Both the position numbers and the translations under genes were made by a program. Below the pieces are notes generated by a model that was not told where the DNA came from, made no database searches, and saw nothing but the letters and a program-made list of their open reading frames with translations. Shown piece after piece: positions 16,431 through 27,393 of a stretch of 45,314 nucleotides of DNA. The stretch's first letter is position 1, and every line of letters starts with the position of its first letter. Origin of the DNA: Vibrio tasmaniensis 1F-187 (GTDB lineage: Bacteria > Pseudomonadota > Gammaproteobacteria > Enterobacterales > Vibrionaceae); the NCBI RefSeq assembly GCF_000272405.2, contig NZ_AJZM02000397.1, positions 1 to 45,314 on the forward strand, in the 5' to 3' direction.

Positions 16431-17117
16431 TTAAGATCGAGAAAGCATTACTTCAAGACGAGCGCCTACACGCTGTGCTTGATCTGCAATACCACCAACC
16501 CATTCAAGAATTTTGTATAAGAACATGATATCAACTGGATTCAGACCATCTTCAATCGCCATTAGTTGTTGGCGTAGTTCGATCTGCATCGCGTCCGTGT
16601 CATCTTCAATTACATCTAATTGATGAATCATTTCAGCAACGAGTGTTACTTCACGGCCTTTAAAGCCCGTTTCAAGTAATTCGTCTAGTTCATTGATTAC
16701 GTTTTGTGCTTGGTTCGCTGCATCTAGACAACGTTTAACGTAAGCGATGAAGTTTTCTTGCATAGGAGCAGGAATGACAAGTTGACGACCATATACACGG
16801 CCAGCAATGTCTTTCGCTAGGTTTGCTAGTTTGTCTTGTTGAGTTAATAGCTCCAACATATCGGTGCGATCAACTGGCATAAACAAACCGCGAGGAAGTT
16901 TAAGGCGAATTTCACGTTTTAGTACGTCAGCTTCTTTCTCAAGGTGAGAAATTTGAGCTCGAATTTCTGATGCTTTCTCCCAGTCACCTTTTGAAGAAAC
17001 TTCAAAGAAATTAACTAGGTGAGAACAACATTCGTTCACGCATACTACGTGACGCTGCAAAGGTTTAATTGGGGACTTTGCAAATAACCCCATAATTGTA
17101 TTTACTGGCATGGTCAT
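16431..17117 (-). CDS. DUF47 / TIGR00153 PhoU-like protein, pit partner
   Basis: A 228-residue all-helical protein of the DUF47 family, structurally related to PhoU. It begins with MPVNTIMGLFAKSPIKPLQRH after two possible initiator residues. Recognisable blocks are ADVLKREIRLKLPRGLFMPVDR and VIEDDTDAMQIELRQQL. Family members are usually encoded with PiT transporters and are thought to modulate phosphate uptake. Starts at 17117 and 17111 (two residues later) are both possible and the ribosome site does not separate them. It is the first gene of a two-gene minus-strand unit with pit and is divergent from ygiF. Confidence 0.92.
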   Translation of the reverse strand: MTMPVNTIMGLFAKSPIKPLQRHVVCVNECCSHLVNFFEVSSKGDWEKASEIRAQISHLEKEADVLKREIRLKLPRGLFMPVDRTDMLELLTQQDKLANLAKDIAGRVYGRQLVIPAPMQENFIAYVKRCLDAANQAQNVINELDELLETGFKGREVTLVAEMIHQLDVIEDDTDAMQIELRQQLMAIEDGLNPVDIMFLYKILEWVGGIADQAQRVGARLEVMLSRS

Positions 17118-17318
17118 CCAACCTAATAAATAATAACCTTAAAACAACATACACCATATTCATGGTGAAATGTTAAGCGATGGCTACAAAGTCGCGCATG
17201 TTAACCTAATCAATGTCTCATTAAAACTGTTTTAGATCATCATAAGGGCGATATTTCTGACTTGCTGAGTTTTCAAATTGGCAATATCCTGTCCCTATCT
17301 TCACAGAAAGGTATAACT

Positions 17319-18836
17319 ATGGAAACCGAGATAGAACTGAAGTTTTTTGTTTCTCCTGATTTTTCAGAGACTTTACGCAATAAAATTGCTGAAACTAAAG
17401 TACTTCAGCACAGTTGTCGTGAGCTAGGTAACATCTACTTTGACACCCCCGATAACTGGTTACGTAAGCACGATACTGGCTTGCGCATTCGACGCTTTGA
17501 TGACGTATTTGTACAAACCGTAAAGACGGCTGGTCGTGTGGTTGCAGGCCTGCATCAAAGGCCTGAATACAATGCAGAACATGACAGCAATGAACCTAAG
17601 CTAGCCCTACATCCAGAGGACATCTGGCCAGCGGGCAAAGACATCGAAACGCTGGAAGCTGAGTTGACTCCTCTATTTTCTACCAACTTCACACGTGAGC
17701 AGTGGTTGATTGGTATGCCTGATGGCAGTCAAGTCGAGGTCGCATTCGATCAAGGTTTTGTTGAATCAGGCGAACTGCAAGAACCGATTTGTGAAGTCGA
17801 ATTGGAACTTAAGTCCGGTCAAACAGATGCTCTGTTTACACTGTCTCGTCAATTCTGTGAACAAGGTGGCATGCGTTTAGGTAATCTAAGCAAAGCCGCT
17901 AAGGGTTACCGCCTTGCTCAAGGTTATCAAGGAGATGAAGTCACTCCTTTGACCTTAGTTGATACTGCTAAAAGTGATACTGTTGAATCGTGTTTCATTC
18001 AATCTTTAGAGCATGCTCTCGCTCATTGGCATTATCACGAGCAGATCTTCACCGAGCGCCAATCCATTGAAGCGTTACATGAGATCAGTCACTCGCTGAG
18101 TTTTATTCGTCAAACCTTCACCATCTATGGTGGCATTGTCCCAAGACGCGCGAGTGCTATTTTACGCCAAGAGCTTAAGTGGCTTGAGCAAGAACTCGAC
18201 TGGCTAAAAAGCTATGACCACTTCGAAGATTTGCTCGAAGATAAAGGCCACGTACTGCGTAAATTGGATGCGCGTAAGTTTTTGGTCGCTGAACTTAAAG
18301 AGATGCAAGAGCAACTTCCCGATCGCGAAGAACTGCTTACCCTGTTGAGCTCTGCTCGTTACACTGGTTTGTTGCTAGATCTGAGTCGCTGGATCTTGTC
18401 TCGTGGCTGGCAACCATTCTTAGACGAAAAAGCACGTGAACAAATGGCACGTGGTATCGAATGGTTTTCGGTTAAGCAACTCGATCGCACATGGGCCGAC
18501 TTGATGGAAGCTTTCCCGCCAGAGCGAGTGATGACTAGCCAAGCGTATATTGAACAGCAATATCGTTTGATGAGAAACCTATATTCTGGTGTTGGTTTCG
18601 CGAGTTTGTATGATGACGATGAACGAAACAGTTTCCGCTTGCCATGGGCCGATATGGTGCAAGGTATTGACGATTTGCTGGCACTTAAAACATTAGAGCC
18701 TTTGACTGAGAAGTTAGAAGGCGATGAGAAGGTTCAGCTAGAGCGTTGGTTAGCTCGTCAAGAGGTGTCTATTCTGCATGCGATGGAACAGACACGCCAA
18801 ATAAGTGTAGAAGTTGAGCCGTATTGGCAAGACTGA
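17319..18836 (+). CDS. ygiF: Inorganic triphosphatase YgiF, CYTH-CHAD protein
   Basis: The N-terminal CYTH domain forms a triphosphate tunnel that hydrolyses inorganic triphosphate in E. coli YgiF. The diagnostic ExExK motif is E4-I-E6-L-K8, with further basic and acidic tunnel residues such as TGLRIRR. The C-terminal CHAD domain (from about residue 225) is helical and rich in conserved histidines and basic residues, and CHAD domains are reported to bind polyphosphate. The 505-residue length is near normal. The ATG at 17319 is preceded by AGAAAGG, and the longer frame from 17262 adds residues unlike the family. In E. coli, ygiF is directly upstream of glnE; here two other genes intervene. Its position beside pit/DUF47 suits phosphate metabolism. 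Confidence 0.93.
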   Translation: METEIELKFFVSPDFSETLRNKIAETKVLQHSCRELGNIYFDTPDNWLRKHDTGLRIRRFDDVFVQTVKTAGRVVAGLHQRPEYNAEHDSNEPKLALHPEDIWPAGKDIETLEAELTPLFSTNFTREQWLIGMPDGSQVEVAFDQGFVESGELQEPICEVELELKSGQTDALFTLSRQFCEQGGMRLGNLSKAAKGYRLAQGYQGDEVTPLTLVDTAKSDTVESCFIQSLEHALAHWHYHEQIFTERQSIEALHEISHSLSFIRQTFTIYGGIVPRRASAILRQELKWLEQELDWLKSYDHFEDLLEDKGHVLRKLDARKFLVAELKEMQEQLPDREELLTLLSSARYTGLLLDLSRWILSRGWQPFLDEKAREQMARGIEWFSVKQLDRTWADLMEAFPPERVMTSQAYIEQQYRLMRNLYSGVGFASLYDDDERNSFRLPWADMVQGIDDLLALKTLEPLTEKLEGDEKVQLERWLARQEVSILHAMEQTRQISVEVEPYWQD

Positions 18837-18857
18837 GTTTCATAACAACATGAAATT

Positions 18858-18885
18858 GAAAATAGGGCTTCGGCCCTATTTTTTT
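18858..18885 (+). terminator. Terminator after ygiF
   Basis: AAATAGGGC pairs with GCCCTATTT around a stable TTCG tetraloop, followed by T residues. The right arm and T run overlap the last codons and stop of the convergent channel gene. Confidence 0.9.
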
Positions 18886-19625
18886 GTTTGTTGTTCCAGC
18901 TTTTCTAGTCGTTCGAGAATTTTCTGTTGTTGCTCAATGATCTTCTCAAGGTGCTTCTCTTTGTTTTCAGCTCGTTGATTGTCATGGCGAGTTGGAGAGG
19001 TGATCAAAGAAGTAATCAACCCTGAAATCATACCAAAAACACCCACACCACAAATGATCACCAGAGAAGCGACTAACTTGCCTGAGCTCGTCACTGGATA
19101 ATGATCGCCGTACCCCACGGTACTAATCGTTACGAAAGCCCACCATAAAGCATCTTGGCCAGTGGTAATGTTGGCATTGGGATCCTTGTGCTCTAGCAGC
19201 AGTATTGTTCCTGCACCTATGGTCAGGAGAATAACCAGCAGCAGAATAATCGAGGCGAGTGTCGTTTCTTTTCGATTGCGAAACAGCTCTCTGAAAACAC
19301 GTTTTCCTGACCGAAGAACGAGAATCACGCGCAAGATCTGAAAAATGCGAGCGAATCGAAGTGGCTCGACCATAGGGATGCTTGCCAAGAAATCGATCCA
19401 GTGTACTTTTAGATATTCTTTCTTATTTTGTGATCTGAATAGATCAATAGTGAGCTGAAAAAGAAAAACGCTACAGATTATAAAGTCCAGGCCGATAAGA
19501 ACTTGTTTCGATTCTTTATCAATCGGTGCAAACAATAAGCCTGAGATCACAAATAACGCTAAGAAAGAGAGAATCAGTGATAATAAGCTCATCGGCTTAG
19601 TGGTGTCTTTGATACTATTTAACAT
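18876..19625 (-). CDS. Small six-helix potassium channel with voltage-sensor-like S4
   Basis: A 249-residue inner-membrane protein with the Kv-type plan. S1 is at about 13-33 and S2 at 42-62. S3 (HWIDFLASIP) is near 75-84, followed by an arginine-bearing S4 (R90, R93, R99, R105, R110). S5 is at about 122-145. A pore helix leads to the filter TVGYGD (169-174), the potassium-selectivity signature, and S6 is at 185-209. A charged C-terminal coiled coil (about 218-247, heptads of I/L with K/E) probably tetramerises the channel; no RCK/TrkA domain follows. Physiological role is unknown: membrane potential or potassium balance. It is convergent with ygiF and divergent from the chemoreceptor. Confidence 0.9.
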   Translation of the reverse strand: MLNSIKDTTKPMSLLSLILSFLALFVISGLLFAPIDKESKQVLIGLDFIICSVFLFQLTIDLFRSQNKKEYLKVHWIDFLASIPMVEPLRFARIFQILRVILVLRSGKRVFRELFRNRKETTLASIILLLVILLTIGAGTILLLEHKDPNANITTGQDALWWAFVTISTVGYGDHYPVTSSGKLVASLVIICGVGVFGMISGLITSLITSPTRHDNQRAENKEKHLEKIIEQQQKILERLEKLEQQTKK

Positions 19626-19722
19626 TCATACGAGGCTCAAAATAAATCGCGAACTTTGACTGATATAGCCATCTCGCGGATATAGAAGCCATCAATATAT
19701 AAGAGTTAATGGAGAACTGACA

Positions 19723-20979
19723 ATGACTAAACTGTCATTCAAGCCGTGGGAAAGGATTATCTCGGACATCCGTCTCGTTCCAAAAATGATCATGCTGATG
19801 GTTTTCAGCACTATCTTGATTATTTCGAAGCAGCTATGGGACGCAAGTGCGTTTTACGATTCATTACTTGCAGTCACCAACAATGCACAAGTTGCACAGC
19901 AGCATTACGAGACTTACCTAGTTCAAGTGGCTTGGCAAACAGCCTTGATGATCATTGTGTTTGTGGTTCTTCTATTGGCGGCAGCGCGCGTTATGCTTCG
20001 CCAAACTCAATACCTCAATGACGCCATTAAAACGATGGCCGATAAGAACCTATCAGTGCCGATTGAAATGGACTGTAAAGATGAATACGGTGATGTGGCA
20101 CGAGAACTCGAAAAAACTCGAGTCCAGTTGAATGACATGATCAAAACTCAGGTGGCCTCTTCTGATGAGTTGTTTGCCCTGACGGAAGTGATGACCATCA
20201 GCATGTCCGAAACCAAAGATTCAGCTCAGGAAGAATTTAACGAAATCGACCAACTAGCGACAGCAATGAGCGAGATGACGTCTACTGTGCAAACCGTGGC
20301 TGAGCACGCGCAAAGTGCTTCTTCTCTTACTGAGCAAGCATCAGGTCAAGCACTAACAGGTCAGAAGTTCGTTCAAGGTTCTGTTTCTAAGATGAGTGAG
20401 CTTTCTTCTGACATCGCAGCCTCTGCAGCAGCGGTAAACCAAGTAGAAGAGCGCGTAGACTCGATTGGCAGTGTGGTTGGTACTATCCAAGGCATTTCAG
20501 AGCAAACCAATCTATTGGCTTTGAACGCAGCGATTGAAGCCGCGCGTGCAGGTGAAGCGGGACGTGGTTTTGCGGTTGTTGCCGATGAGGTTCGTAACCT
20601 TGCGCAACGTACTCAGCAAGCGACAGTAGAAATTCAAGATATGATTAGCCATCTACAAAGCAGTGCTAACTCGGCAGTAGAGCTGATGGAAAAGAGTGTT
20701 GTTGAAGCCGCTGAAGGCGTAGACCTAGTGACTAACGCTGGTTCTGAGCTTGATGGCATCGTAAGTCAGGTAAACCAGATTAATGATATGAACTTCCAGA
20801 TCGCGACTGCTGCGGGCCAACAAACTAGTGTCGCGGAAGAGATGAGTGTCAACCTGACCAATGTTCGTGAGCTTGTTGAAGCCTCCGTAGTGGTGGTGGG
20901 TGAGCTTCTCGAGACTTCTGAGATCATGGAAAGCAACGCACAAGAGCTAGACGGTAAGATTAAGCAGTTTAAGGTTTAA
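19723..20979 (+). CDS. Methyl-accepting chemotaxis protein with minimal periplasmic loop
   Basis: A 418-residue chemoreceptor-type signal transducer. TM1 lies at about 20-36 and TM2 at about 70-90, leaving only some 33 residues outside the membrane, too few for a known ligand-binding domain. A HAMP domain occupies about 91-145 ([25 protein letters not shown]). The cytoplasmic signalling coiled coil has the hairpin tip [21 protein letters not shown] and [15 protein letters not shown], which bind CheA and CheW. Input may come from the membrane, the HAMP region or a partner protein. It stands alone, opposite the potassium channel, and its start has a GGAG site (TGGAGAACTGACA) upstream. Confidence 0.93.
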   Translation: MTKLSFKPWERIISDIRLVPKMIMLMVFSTILIISKQLWDASAFYDSLLAVTNNAQVAQQHYETYLVQVAWQTALMIIVFVVLLLAAARVMLRQTQYLNDAIKTMADKNLSVPIEMDCKDEYGDVARELEKTRVQLNDMIKTQVASSDELFALTEVMTISMSETKDSAQEEFNEIDQLATAMSEMTSTVQTVAEHAQSASSLTEQASGQALTGQKFVQGSVSKMSELSSDIAASAAAVNQVEERVDSIGSVVGTIQGISEQTNLLALNAAIEAARAGEAGRGFAVVADEVRNLAQRTQQATVEIQDMISHLQSSANSAVELMEKSVVEAAEGVDLVTNAGSELDGIVSQVNQINDMNFQIATAAGQQTSVAEEMSVNLTNVRELVEASVVVVGELLETSEIMESNAQELDGKIKQFKV

Positions 20980-21093
20980 TCCCCAGCTTTCGCTCTGAGC
21001 TCTAGTTTGTAAAATCTAAAGGTCTATTCCTAGAGGTTTGGCCACGGAGACTTGTTATTAGAGATAAAGGCTTTGCTTGATAAGTTCACTGAT

Positions 21094-21126
21094 AAAACGC
21101 CCACATTGCTAATGTGGGCGTTTTTT
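21094..21126. terminator. Strong terminator after the chemoreceptor gene
   Basis: A 14-bp perfect stem (AAAACGCCCACATT with AATGTGGGCGTTTT) with a GCT loop is followed by further T residues. It separates the chemoreceptor gene from glnE. Confidence 0.88.
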
Positions 21127-21232
21127 ATTGGCAGAACTTTGGTATAACTAATCATTAGTTTTTAGAACTCGTTATTGAAGAACCGAACCGACAAACCAAT
21201 TGTTCGGTGCGCAGCTTACACAAGGAAGAAAC

Positions 21233-24082
21233 ATGCCATTGCCTTCTCTACTCGTCACTCATTCCCAGTCTGCTTTTGAGCAATTATTAGAGCATCAAAG
21301 TGACGCCATTAACATTTGGCCTGAGTCGCTGATTGCCGATCTCAAGCGTGTATTAGGCTTGAGCTGTTTTGTGGGTGATTGTTTACAGCGTGACTCGATT
21401 TTATCCAGCACCTTGCCAGAGGTGCTGAGATGCCAAGAGCGTGCGGAAGGGTATCGTAAGCGTTTGGCCGAGTTACTTTCAGGTTGTGTTGATGAAATGA
21501 GCGGTCAACGTGTACTGCGTCAATTCCGTAATCGTGAGATGACCTACATTGCTTGGCGTGACTTTATGGGCTCATGGGATCTAGAACAGAGCTTAAATCA
21601 TTTGTCGATGCTAGCAGAGGCGATGATCTTCGAGACCTATCAATGGCAGTACGATATTTGTTGTAAAGAGTGGGGCACACCTTGTAACGAGCAAGGTGAA
21701 GCGCAGCCTATGTTGATCATAGGTATGGGCAAGTTAGGTGGCGGTGAGCTGAATTTCTCTTCCGATATCGATCTAATTTTTACTTACCCTGAGAATGGTG
21801 AAACCCAAGGAGCAAGAAGAAGTATCGCCAACGCGCAGTTCTTCACGCGTTTGGGGCAACGTATTATCAAGGCGCTTGATCAGCAAACCTTTGACGGATT
21901 CTGTTATCGAGTCGACATGCGCTTGCGTCCATTCGGGGAGAGCGGCCCTTTGGTCATGAGCTATGCTGCTCTTGAAGACTATTACCAAGAACAAGGCCGT
22001 GACTGGGAACGCTACGCAATGGTTAAGGCGCGTGTGATGGGCAGCGAAATGTACCCTGAATACCAAGAGCTCCGCCAGATGCTGCGTCCGTTTGTTTTTC
22101 GTCGTTATATTGATTTCAGTGCCATTCAATCTTTGCGTCGAATGAAGTCGATGATCAGTAGCGAAGTGCGACGTCGCGGCTTATCAAACAACATTAAGCT
22201 TGGCTCTGGTGGTATTCGTGAAGTCGAGTTTATTGCTCAAGTCTTTCAACTGATTCGTGGTGGACGTGAACCGAGCCTTCGTGGTCGAGGTTTGTTGGAG
22301 ACGTTAAGTGCGATTGAATCTCTTCATTTATTAGAAGCAGAAGAGGTCGGTCACTTACGTGAGGCATACCTGTTTTTACGCCGCCTTGAGAACCTATTAC
22401 AAGCGATGGCCGACAAGCAAACTCAAACATTACCTGATGGCGATTTCGAACAGTTGCAACTTGCTGTCGCCATGCAGTTTGCAGATTGGGACGGTTTGAT
22501 TGATGCGACCCGTGCTCATATGGCGAATGTTCACACAGTATTCGAAGACCTAATTGGGGTTGATGAAGATGATGCTAACCCAATCGCGAGTCACTTTAGT
22601 GAGTTGTGGGATATGGCTCATAAGCAAGATGTGATTGAGCAGGTTCTAGAGCATGACATCGCGATTGCTAACCCGCAGCAAGCGGCGAAAACCATTATCC
22701 AATTCAAAGCTGATTTGGCTAAGAAAACCCTTGGCCCTCGTGGACGTGAAGTACTCAATCGATTAATGCCCAAAGTGTTTCAAGCGCTCTATACCGCCAA
22801 GGATGCTGAATTTGGTTTGTCTCGAGTGCTGCACCTGCTGCAAAAAATTGTTACGCGCACCACGTATCTTGAGCTATTGGATGAGCACCCCGCTGCCCTC
22901 ACTCAACTCGTTCGCTTATGTACAGCGAGCCCGATGATTTCGGAGCAGCTTGGTCGTTATCCTATTCTTTTAGATGAACTTATCGACCCTCAACAACTCT
23001 ATAATCCAGTACCATTAGAGTCCTACAAAACAGAGTTACGTGATTATCTTGCTCGTATTCCTGAAGATGATATGGAGCAGCAGATGGAAGGTCTGCGTCA
23101 GTTTAAGCAGACTTGTATTCTGAGAATTGCTGCCGCGGATATTGCGGGCGCTTTGCCTGTAATGAAGGTCAGTGATCACCTTACCTATTTAGCGGAAGCG
23201 ATTGTTGAGGCGGGTATTAATCAAGCATGGCTGCAAGTGTCGGCTAAGTTCGGTGAGCCCACTCATGTGAAAGATCGAGAAGGGCGCGGTTTTGCGGTGG
23301 TTGGTTATGGCAAAGTTGGTGGCTGGGAGCTGGGTTACAACTCCGATCTTGATATTGTGTTCATGCACGATTGCCCAGTACACATCTATACTGATGGTAA
23401 GAAAGAGATCGACGGACGCCAGTTTTATCTGAGGTTGGCACAGCGCATTATTCATATTTTCTCGACCAGAACTGCTTCTGGTATTTTGTACGAGGTCGAC
23501 ACTCGCTTGCGCCCTTCAGGTGTCTCTGGTCTATTAGTGAGTCCAACCGATGCCTTTGATGAGTATCAGCATAATGACGCGTGGACTTGGGAGCACCAAG
23601 CTTTGACTCGCGCTCGTATGATTTATGGTGATGACTTATTGGCTTCGGCATTTAACAAGACTCGCCATGAGATTTTGTGTTTGACTCGAGATGAAGCTGT
23701 ACTTAAAAAATCCGTTGTCGATATGCGTGAAAAAATGCGCGGGCACCTCGGAGGAAAAAAAGCCGATCGATTCATGCTAAAACAAGATGCGGGCGGTATT
23801 ACTGATATTGAGTTCTTGGCGCAATATTTAGTACTTCGATACAGTAATGAAAAACCTAAGTTGACTCGTTGGTGTGACAATGTACGAATCTTTGAAAGTC
23901 TGTTGTCACAAGGGATCATGGACGAACAGCAAGGCATGGCATTAACTAATGCCTATACAACATTAAGAGATGAAATCCATCACCGAAACCTACTCAACCT
24001 TGATGCGGACGTGGCGATTGATAAATTTAAAATGGAAAGGGAACATGTTGTTCAGGCATGGAAGCAATGGATGGAAGCGTAA
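21233..24082 (+). CDS. glnE: Bifunctional glutamine synthetase adenylyltransferase/deadenylase GlnE
   Basis: GlnE adenylylates glutamine synthetase to inactivate it, and deadenylylates it, in response to PII and glutamine. The 949-residue protein has two nucleotidyltransferase domains. The N-terminal, deadenylylating one carries [20 protein letters not shown]. The C-terminal, adenylylating one carries [20 protein letters not shown]. Both keep the DxD metal-binding aspartates. Helical linker regions with [10 protein letters not shown] and RRIRxIEF-like [11 protein letters not shown] and [11 protein letters not shown] blocks follow each domain. The ATG at 21233 follows AAGGAAG; the longer frame from 21200 has no support. 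The order glnE then hldE is conserved with E. coli. Confidence 0.97.
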   Translation: MPLPSLLVTHSQSAFEQLLEHQSDAINIWPESLIADLKRVLGLSCFVGDCLQRDSILSSTLPEVLRCQERAEGYRKRLAELLSGCVDEMSGQRVLRQFRNREMTYIAWRDFMGSWDLEQSLNHLSMLAEAMIFETYQWQYDICCKEWGTPCNEQGEAQPMLIIGMGKLGGGELNFSSDIDLIFTYPENGETQGARRSIANAQFFTRLGQRIIKALDQQTFDGFCYRVDMRLRPFGESGPLVMSYAALEDYYQEQGRDWERYAMVKARVMGSEMYPEYQELRQMLRPFVFRRYIDFSAIQSLRRMKSMISSEVRRRGLSNNIKLGSGGIREVEFIAQVFQLIRGGREPSLRGRGLLETLSAIESLHLLEAEEVGHLREAYLFLRRLENLLQAMADKQTQTLPDGDFEQLQLAVAMQFADWDGLIDATRAHMANVHTVFEDLIGVDEDDANPIASHFSELWDMAHKQDVIEQVLEHDIAIANPQQAAKTIIQFKADLAKKTLGPRGREVLNRLMPKVFQALYTAKDAEFGLSRVLHLLQKIVTRTTYLELLDEHPAALTQLVRLCTASPMISEQLGRYPILLDELIDPQQLYNPVPLESYKTELRDYLARIPEDDMEQQMEGLRQFKQTCILRIAAADIAGALPVMKVSDHLTYLAEAIVEAGINQAWLQVSAKFGEPTHVKDREGRGFAVVGYGKVGGWELGYNSDLDIVFMHDCPVHIYTDGKKEIDGRQFYLRLAQRIIHIFSTRTASGILYEVDTRLRPSGVSGLLVSPTDAFDEYQHNDAWTWEHQALTRARMIYGDDLLASAFNKTRHEILCLTRDEAVLKKSVVDMREKMRGHLGGKKADRFMLKQDAGGITDIEFLAQYLVLRYSNEKPKLTRWCDNVRIFESLLSQGIMDEQQGMALTNAYTTLRDEIHHRNLLNLDADVAIDKFKMEREHVVQAWKQWMEA

Positions 24083-24258
24083 CGGAACTATTTCTTAACG
24101 GTTACGTCATTATCATTTAGTGATCGCTTATCGACTTCTTAGCTGCTTATTAGCTACTAGAGTATCTATCGAGTTAGGCTTTCACTCATTTTTCTATGGT
24201 TTAGCCACTGTAATCAGTGTGCTAGACTCTAGCCAGATTCGATTTTTGGAGATCCACA

Positions 24259-25689
24259 ATGAAACCAATTCTACCTGACTACAGCCAATCAGGCGTTCTT
24301 GTTGTCGGTGATGTAATGCTTGACCGTTACTGGTATGGCCCTACTGGCCGTATTTCACCAGAAGCACCTGTGCCCGTTGTTAAAGTAGAAAATAACGAAG
24401 AGCGCCCTGGTGGTGCTGCCAACGTAGCAATGAATATTGCCTCTCTTGGTGGTCATGCTCATATCGTTGGTTTAACTGGAAAAGATGAGCCAGCTGAGGT
24501 GTTGAAAAATACCTTGGGTGCATTAAAGGTTAAGTGTGATTTTGTTGAGTTGGACGATTACCCGACCATCACAAAATTGCGTGTCATGAGCCGTGGACAG
24601 CAATTGATCCGTCTTGATTTTGAAGACAAATTTGAGAACACGGATCCTGAGCTTGTTTTATCTCGCATGGAGCAAGCACTGCCTAATGTACGCTCGGTAA
24701 TCTTATCTGATTATGCGAAAGGTGCTTTGGAGCATGTGCAGAGCTTTATTCAAAAAGCGCGCGCAGCGAACGTTCCGGTGTTTATCGATCCTAAAGGTGC
24801 AGATTTTGAACGCTACCGTGGTGCGACATTACTTACGCCAAACATGGCGGAGTTTGAGCTGGTTGCCGGTAAGGTTAAGTCTGAAGATGAAATGATCGAA
24901 AAAGGGCTCGCGTTAATCGAAGAGTTTGATTTTGAAGCCTTGTTAGTGACTCGCAGTGAGCATGGCATGACATTGCTCCGCAAAGGCGTAGAACCATTCC
25001 ACTTACCGACTCAAGCAAAAGAAGTGTATGACGTTACTGGTGCTGGTGATACGGTTATTTCAGTATTAGCAGCTTCAGTTGCTGCAGGTAAGCCACTTGA
25101 TGAAGCGTGTGCATTAGCAAACGCTGCAGCTGGCGTGGTAGTCGGCAAGCTAGGTACATCGACGTTGTCTACGATTGAGTTAGCGGAAGCGATTCATGGT
25201 AGCCAAGATACTGACTACGGTGTGATCTCTGAAGCTGCCCTAGTTGAAGCTGTGAAACGTGCTCGTGCGAAAGGTGAGAAAGTCGTTATGACTAATGGCT
25301 GCTTTGATATCCTGCATGCGGGACATGTCTCTTACATGAACCATGCTGCTGAGTTAGGTGATCGTTTGATCGTTGCTGTGAATACGGATGAATCAGTGAA
25401 ACGCTTAAAAGGTCCAGGTCGTCCTGTGAACCCAACTGATCGTCGTATGGCGGTACTGGCTGGTTTAGGTGCGGTTGATTGGGTTGTTCCGTTTTCTGAA
25501 GATACACCGCAACGTTTGATCTCTGAAGTTCTTCCAAGCATTCTTGTGAAAGGTGGTGATTACAAACCTGAAGAGATTGCTGGTGGCGCGGAAGTGATTG
25601 CGGCTGGCGGTGAAGTTAAAGTACTTAACTTTGAAGATGGTTGCTCTACGACTGAAATCATTAAAGCGATTAAAGGTGGTCGAGGCTAA
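24259..25689 (+). CDS. hldE: Bifunctional heptose-7-phosphate kinase / heptose-1-phosphate adenylyltransferase HldE
   Basis: HldE makes ADP-heptose for the lipopolysaccharide inner core. Its N-terminal PfkB-type kinase phosphorylates D-glycero-beta-D-manno-heptose-7-phosphate. Its C-terminal domain transfers AMP after GmhB removes the 7-phosphate. The kinase half shows the ribokinase signatures [17 protein letters not shown] and [11 protein letters not shown] (catalytic Asp in GAGD). The transferase half shows [15 protein letters not shown] with the HxGH nucleotide motif near residue 356. The 476-residue length is standard. A TTTTGGAG site precedes the ATG. The 176-base gap after glnE, which contains a TTTAGC/TAGACT pair at 17-base spacing, suggests hldE has its own promoter. 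Confidence 0.97.
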   Translation: MKPILPDYSQSGVLVVGDVMLDRYWYGPTGRISPEAPVPVVKVENNEERPGGAANVAMNIASLGGHAHIVGLTGKDEPAEVLKNTLGALKVKCDFVELDDYPTITKLRVMSRGQQLIRLDFEDKFENTDPELVLSRMEQALPNVRSVILSDYAKGALEHVQSFIQKARAANVPVFIDPKGADFERYRGATLLTPNMAEFELVAGKVKSEDEMIEKGLALIEEFDFEALLVTRSEHGMTLLRKGVEPFHLPTQAKEVYDVTGAGDTVISVLAASVAAGKPLDEACALANAAAGVVVGKLGTSTLSTIELAEAIHGSQDTDYGVISEAALVEAVKRARAKGEKVVMTNGCFDILHAGHVSYMNHAAELGDRLIVAVNTDESVKRLKGPGRPVNPTDRRMAVLAGLGAVDWVVPFSEDTPQRLISEVLPSILVKGGDYKPEEIAGGAEVIAAGGEVKVLNFEDGCSTTEIIKAIKGGRG

Positions 25690-25764
25690 CTCTTAGTCTT
25701 CTAACTTTCTTGTCTCAAGGCTTAACCTTTGGGTTAGGCTGAGAATTAGCTTTCAATAGATAAT

Positions 25765-25793
25765 AAAAATGCCGCTCATTGAGCGGCATTTTT
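25765..25793. terminator. Bidirectional terminator between hldE and tolC
   Basis: AAAAATGCCGCTC pairs perfectly with GAGCGGCATTTTT around an ATT loop. A and T flanks permit termination of both convergent genes. Confidence 0.9.
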
Positions 25794-25856
25794 GTAACGG
25801 TAATCTAGTCACTTTATTAAATACTCTGGTGAGAGTATTTAACTAGGATTTAAGCA

Positions 25857-27167
25857 TTACTTACTTGCGACTTTTAGACCTGCGTTTACATCAACAATGT
25901 CTTGTTCGCTTAGCGTACCAACAGCTTGACGAAGCTGAAGTACACTTAGGATGTAGTTGTAACGAGCATCTGAAAGGTTCTTGTTGGCATCGTATAGACG
26001 ACGAGTTGAATCTAGTACGTCAACGATAGTACGAGTACCTACATCAAAACCTGCTTCTGTAGCTTCTAGAGCCGACTGAGCAGAAACAACAGACTGTTCG
26101 TAAGCGCGTAGCGCACCAATTGAAGCACTGATGTTGTTGTTGAATGCACGAACGTCTTTCACAACGCTACGGTAAGTCGCTTCAAGATCTTCACTTGCTG
26201 CAACGTAGTTGTATTCAGCCTGTTTAGTCAAAGAAGTTGTACTACCACCTGTGTATAGAGGCACAACTAAATTTAAGCCGACGTTTAGGTTATCTTGGTC
26301 GTAATCACTAGGGCTGCTTGATTGATCGGCAAGAGAGTAGCTACCGTCCAACGTTAGGCTAGGTAGATGACCTGAGCTTGCTAGCGTGATGTTATCTTTA
26401 GCGATGTCTTGATCAATACGTGATGCCAATAGCTTCAGGTTTTTCTCTTGAGCTTGCTCAACCAGTGCAACAGCAGATTCAGAAGACTTGCTTGCTGAGA
26501 AGCGGTCTGTATCTAAGATGTTTAGGTTAGAGTGCTCTTGACCTGTGATTTCACGTAGACCTTCGTAGTTATTAATCAGAGTGTTCTCTGCTAAAACTTC
26601 ATCAGCCAAAACACCATCGTACTGAGCTTGCGCATCATGCACATCGGTGATGGCAGAAAGGCCAACTTCAAAGCGCTGCTTAGTTTGTTCCAGTTGACGA
26701 GCAACTGCGGCTTTTTCTGCACGAACAAACTCTAGGCTATCTTGAGCACGAAGTACTTCGAAGTAAGCGGTAGCAACACGAAGGATCAGAGCTTGTTGCT
26801 CTGCTGCGTATGAAGAATCAGCTTGGCGAGCTTTTTTCTCTGCTGTATCTAGCGTGATCCAAGAGGAGCGCTTGTACAGCTCCTGAGAAAAGTAAATTCC
26901 AGCTCCCCATTGATTGCTGTCATTATTTACATCACTTCGCTCACCACGGTTGATGTCGTAGTTAGCTCTCAAGTCAATTTGTGGTAGCAAATCACTACGG
27001 TTTGACGTTACTGCTTCAAAAGCGGCATCGCGCTGCGCTGCTGAACGAAGAAGTTGAGGATCGTTCTGTTTTGCTTGGTCGTAAACCTCAGCTAGCGTAT
27101 CAGCGAAAGCTGACGAACTCAGGCTGCCAATTGCTGCACTGATAAATAGTGGAAGCAGTTTTTTCAT
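25857..27167 (-). CDS. tolC: Outer membrane efflux channel TolC
   Basis: TolC trimers form the outer-membrane beta barrel and periplasmic alpha tunnel shared by drug efflux pumps and type I secretion systems. The 436-residue precursor has a signal peptide ending SSSAFA near residue 22. Two tandem OEP repeats follow; the first contains ALILRVATAYFEVLRAQDSLEF and the second ends with GTRTIVDVLDSTRRLYDANKNL. It is somewhat shorter than E. coli TolC because it lacks a long C-terminal tail. It is divergent from nudF, with a 226-base gap likely to hold both promoters. The tolC-nudF-cpdA-parE neighbourhood is also found in E. coli. Confidence 0.96.
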   Translation of the reverse strand: MKKLLPLFISAAIGSLSSSAFADTLAEVYDQAKQNDPQLLRSAAQRDAAFEAVTSNRSDLLPQIDLRANYDINRGERSDVNNDSNQWGAGIYFSQELYKRSSWITLDTAEKKARQADSSYAAEQQALILRVATAYFEVLRAQDSLEFVRAEKAAVARQLEQTKQRFEVGLSAITDVHDAQAQYDGVLADEVLAENTLINNYEGLREITGQEHSNLNILDTDRFSASKSSESAVALVEQAQEKNLKLLASRIDQDIAKDNITLASSGHLPSLTLDGSYSLADQSSSPSDYDQDNLNVGLNLVVPLYTGGSTTSLTKQAEYNYVAASEDLEATYRSVVKDVRAFNNNISASIGALRAYEQSVVSAQSALEATEAGFDVGTRTIVDVLDSTRRLYDANKNLSDARYNYILSVLQLRQAVGTLSEQDIVDVNAGLKVASK

Positions 27168-27393
27168 TTTCCTATTCCTGCCTTTAATGGAATTTTCTTT
27201 AAAAGAGTTTAACCCAGTTTGGTGGTAATTTACTCGAAACTTTGCACTTTTTTACAGTTAACTGTCCACTTGTGCAATATTTATTTTTTAAAACTTAACT
27301 TTAATTATAAGTTTTATACTAAAAGTTGAACCTTATCCTTGGTAGTTAACTCGGACAATGAGTAAACTATAAGATCACTTAGTGAGGTATCAA

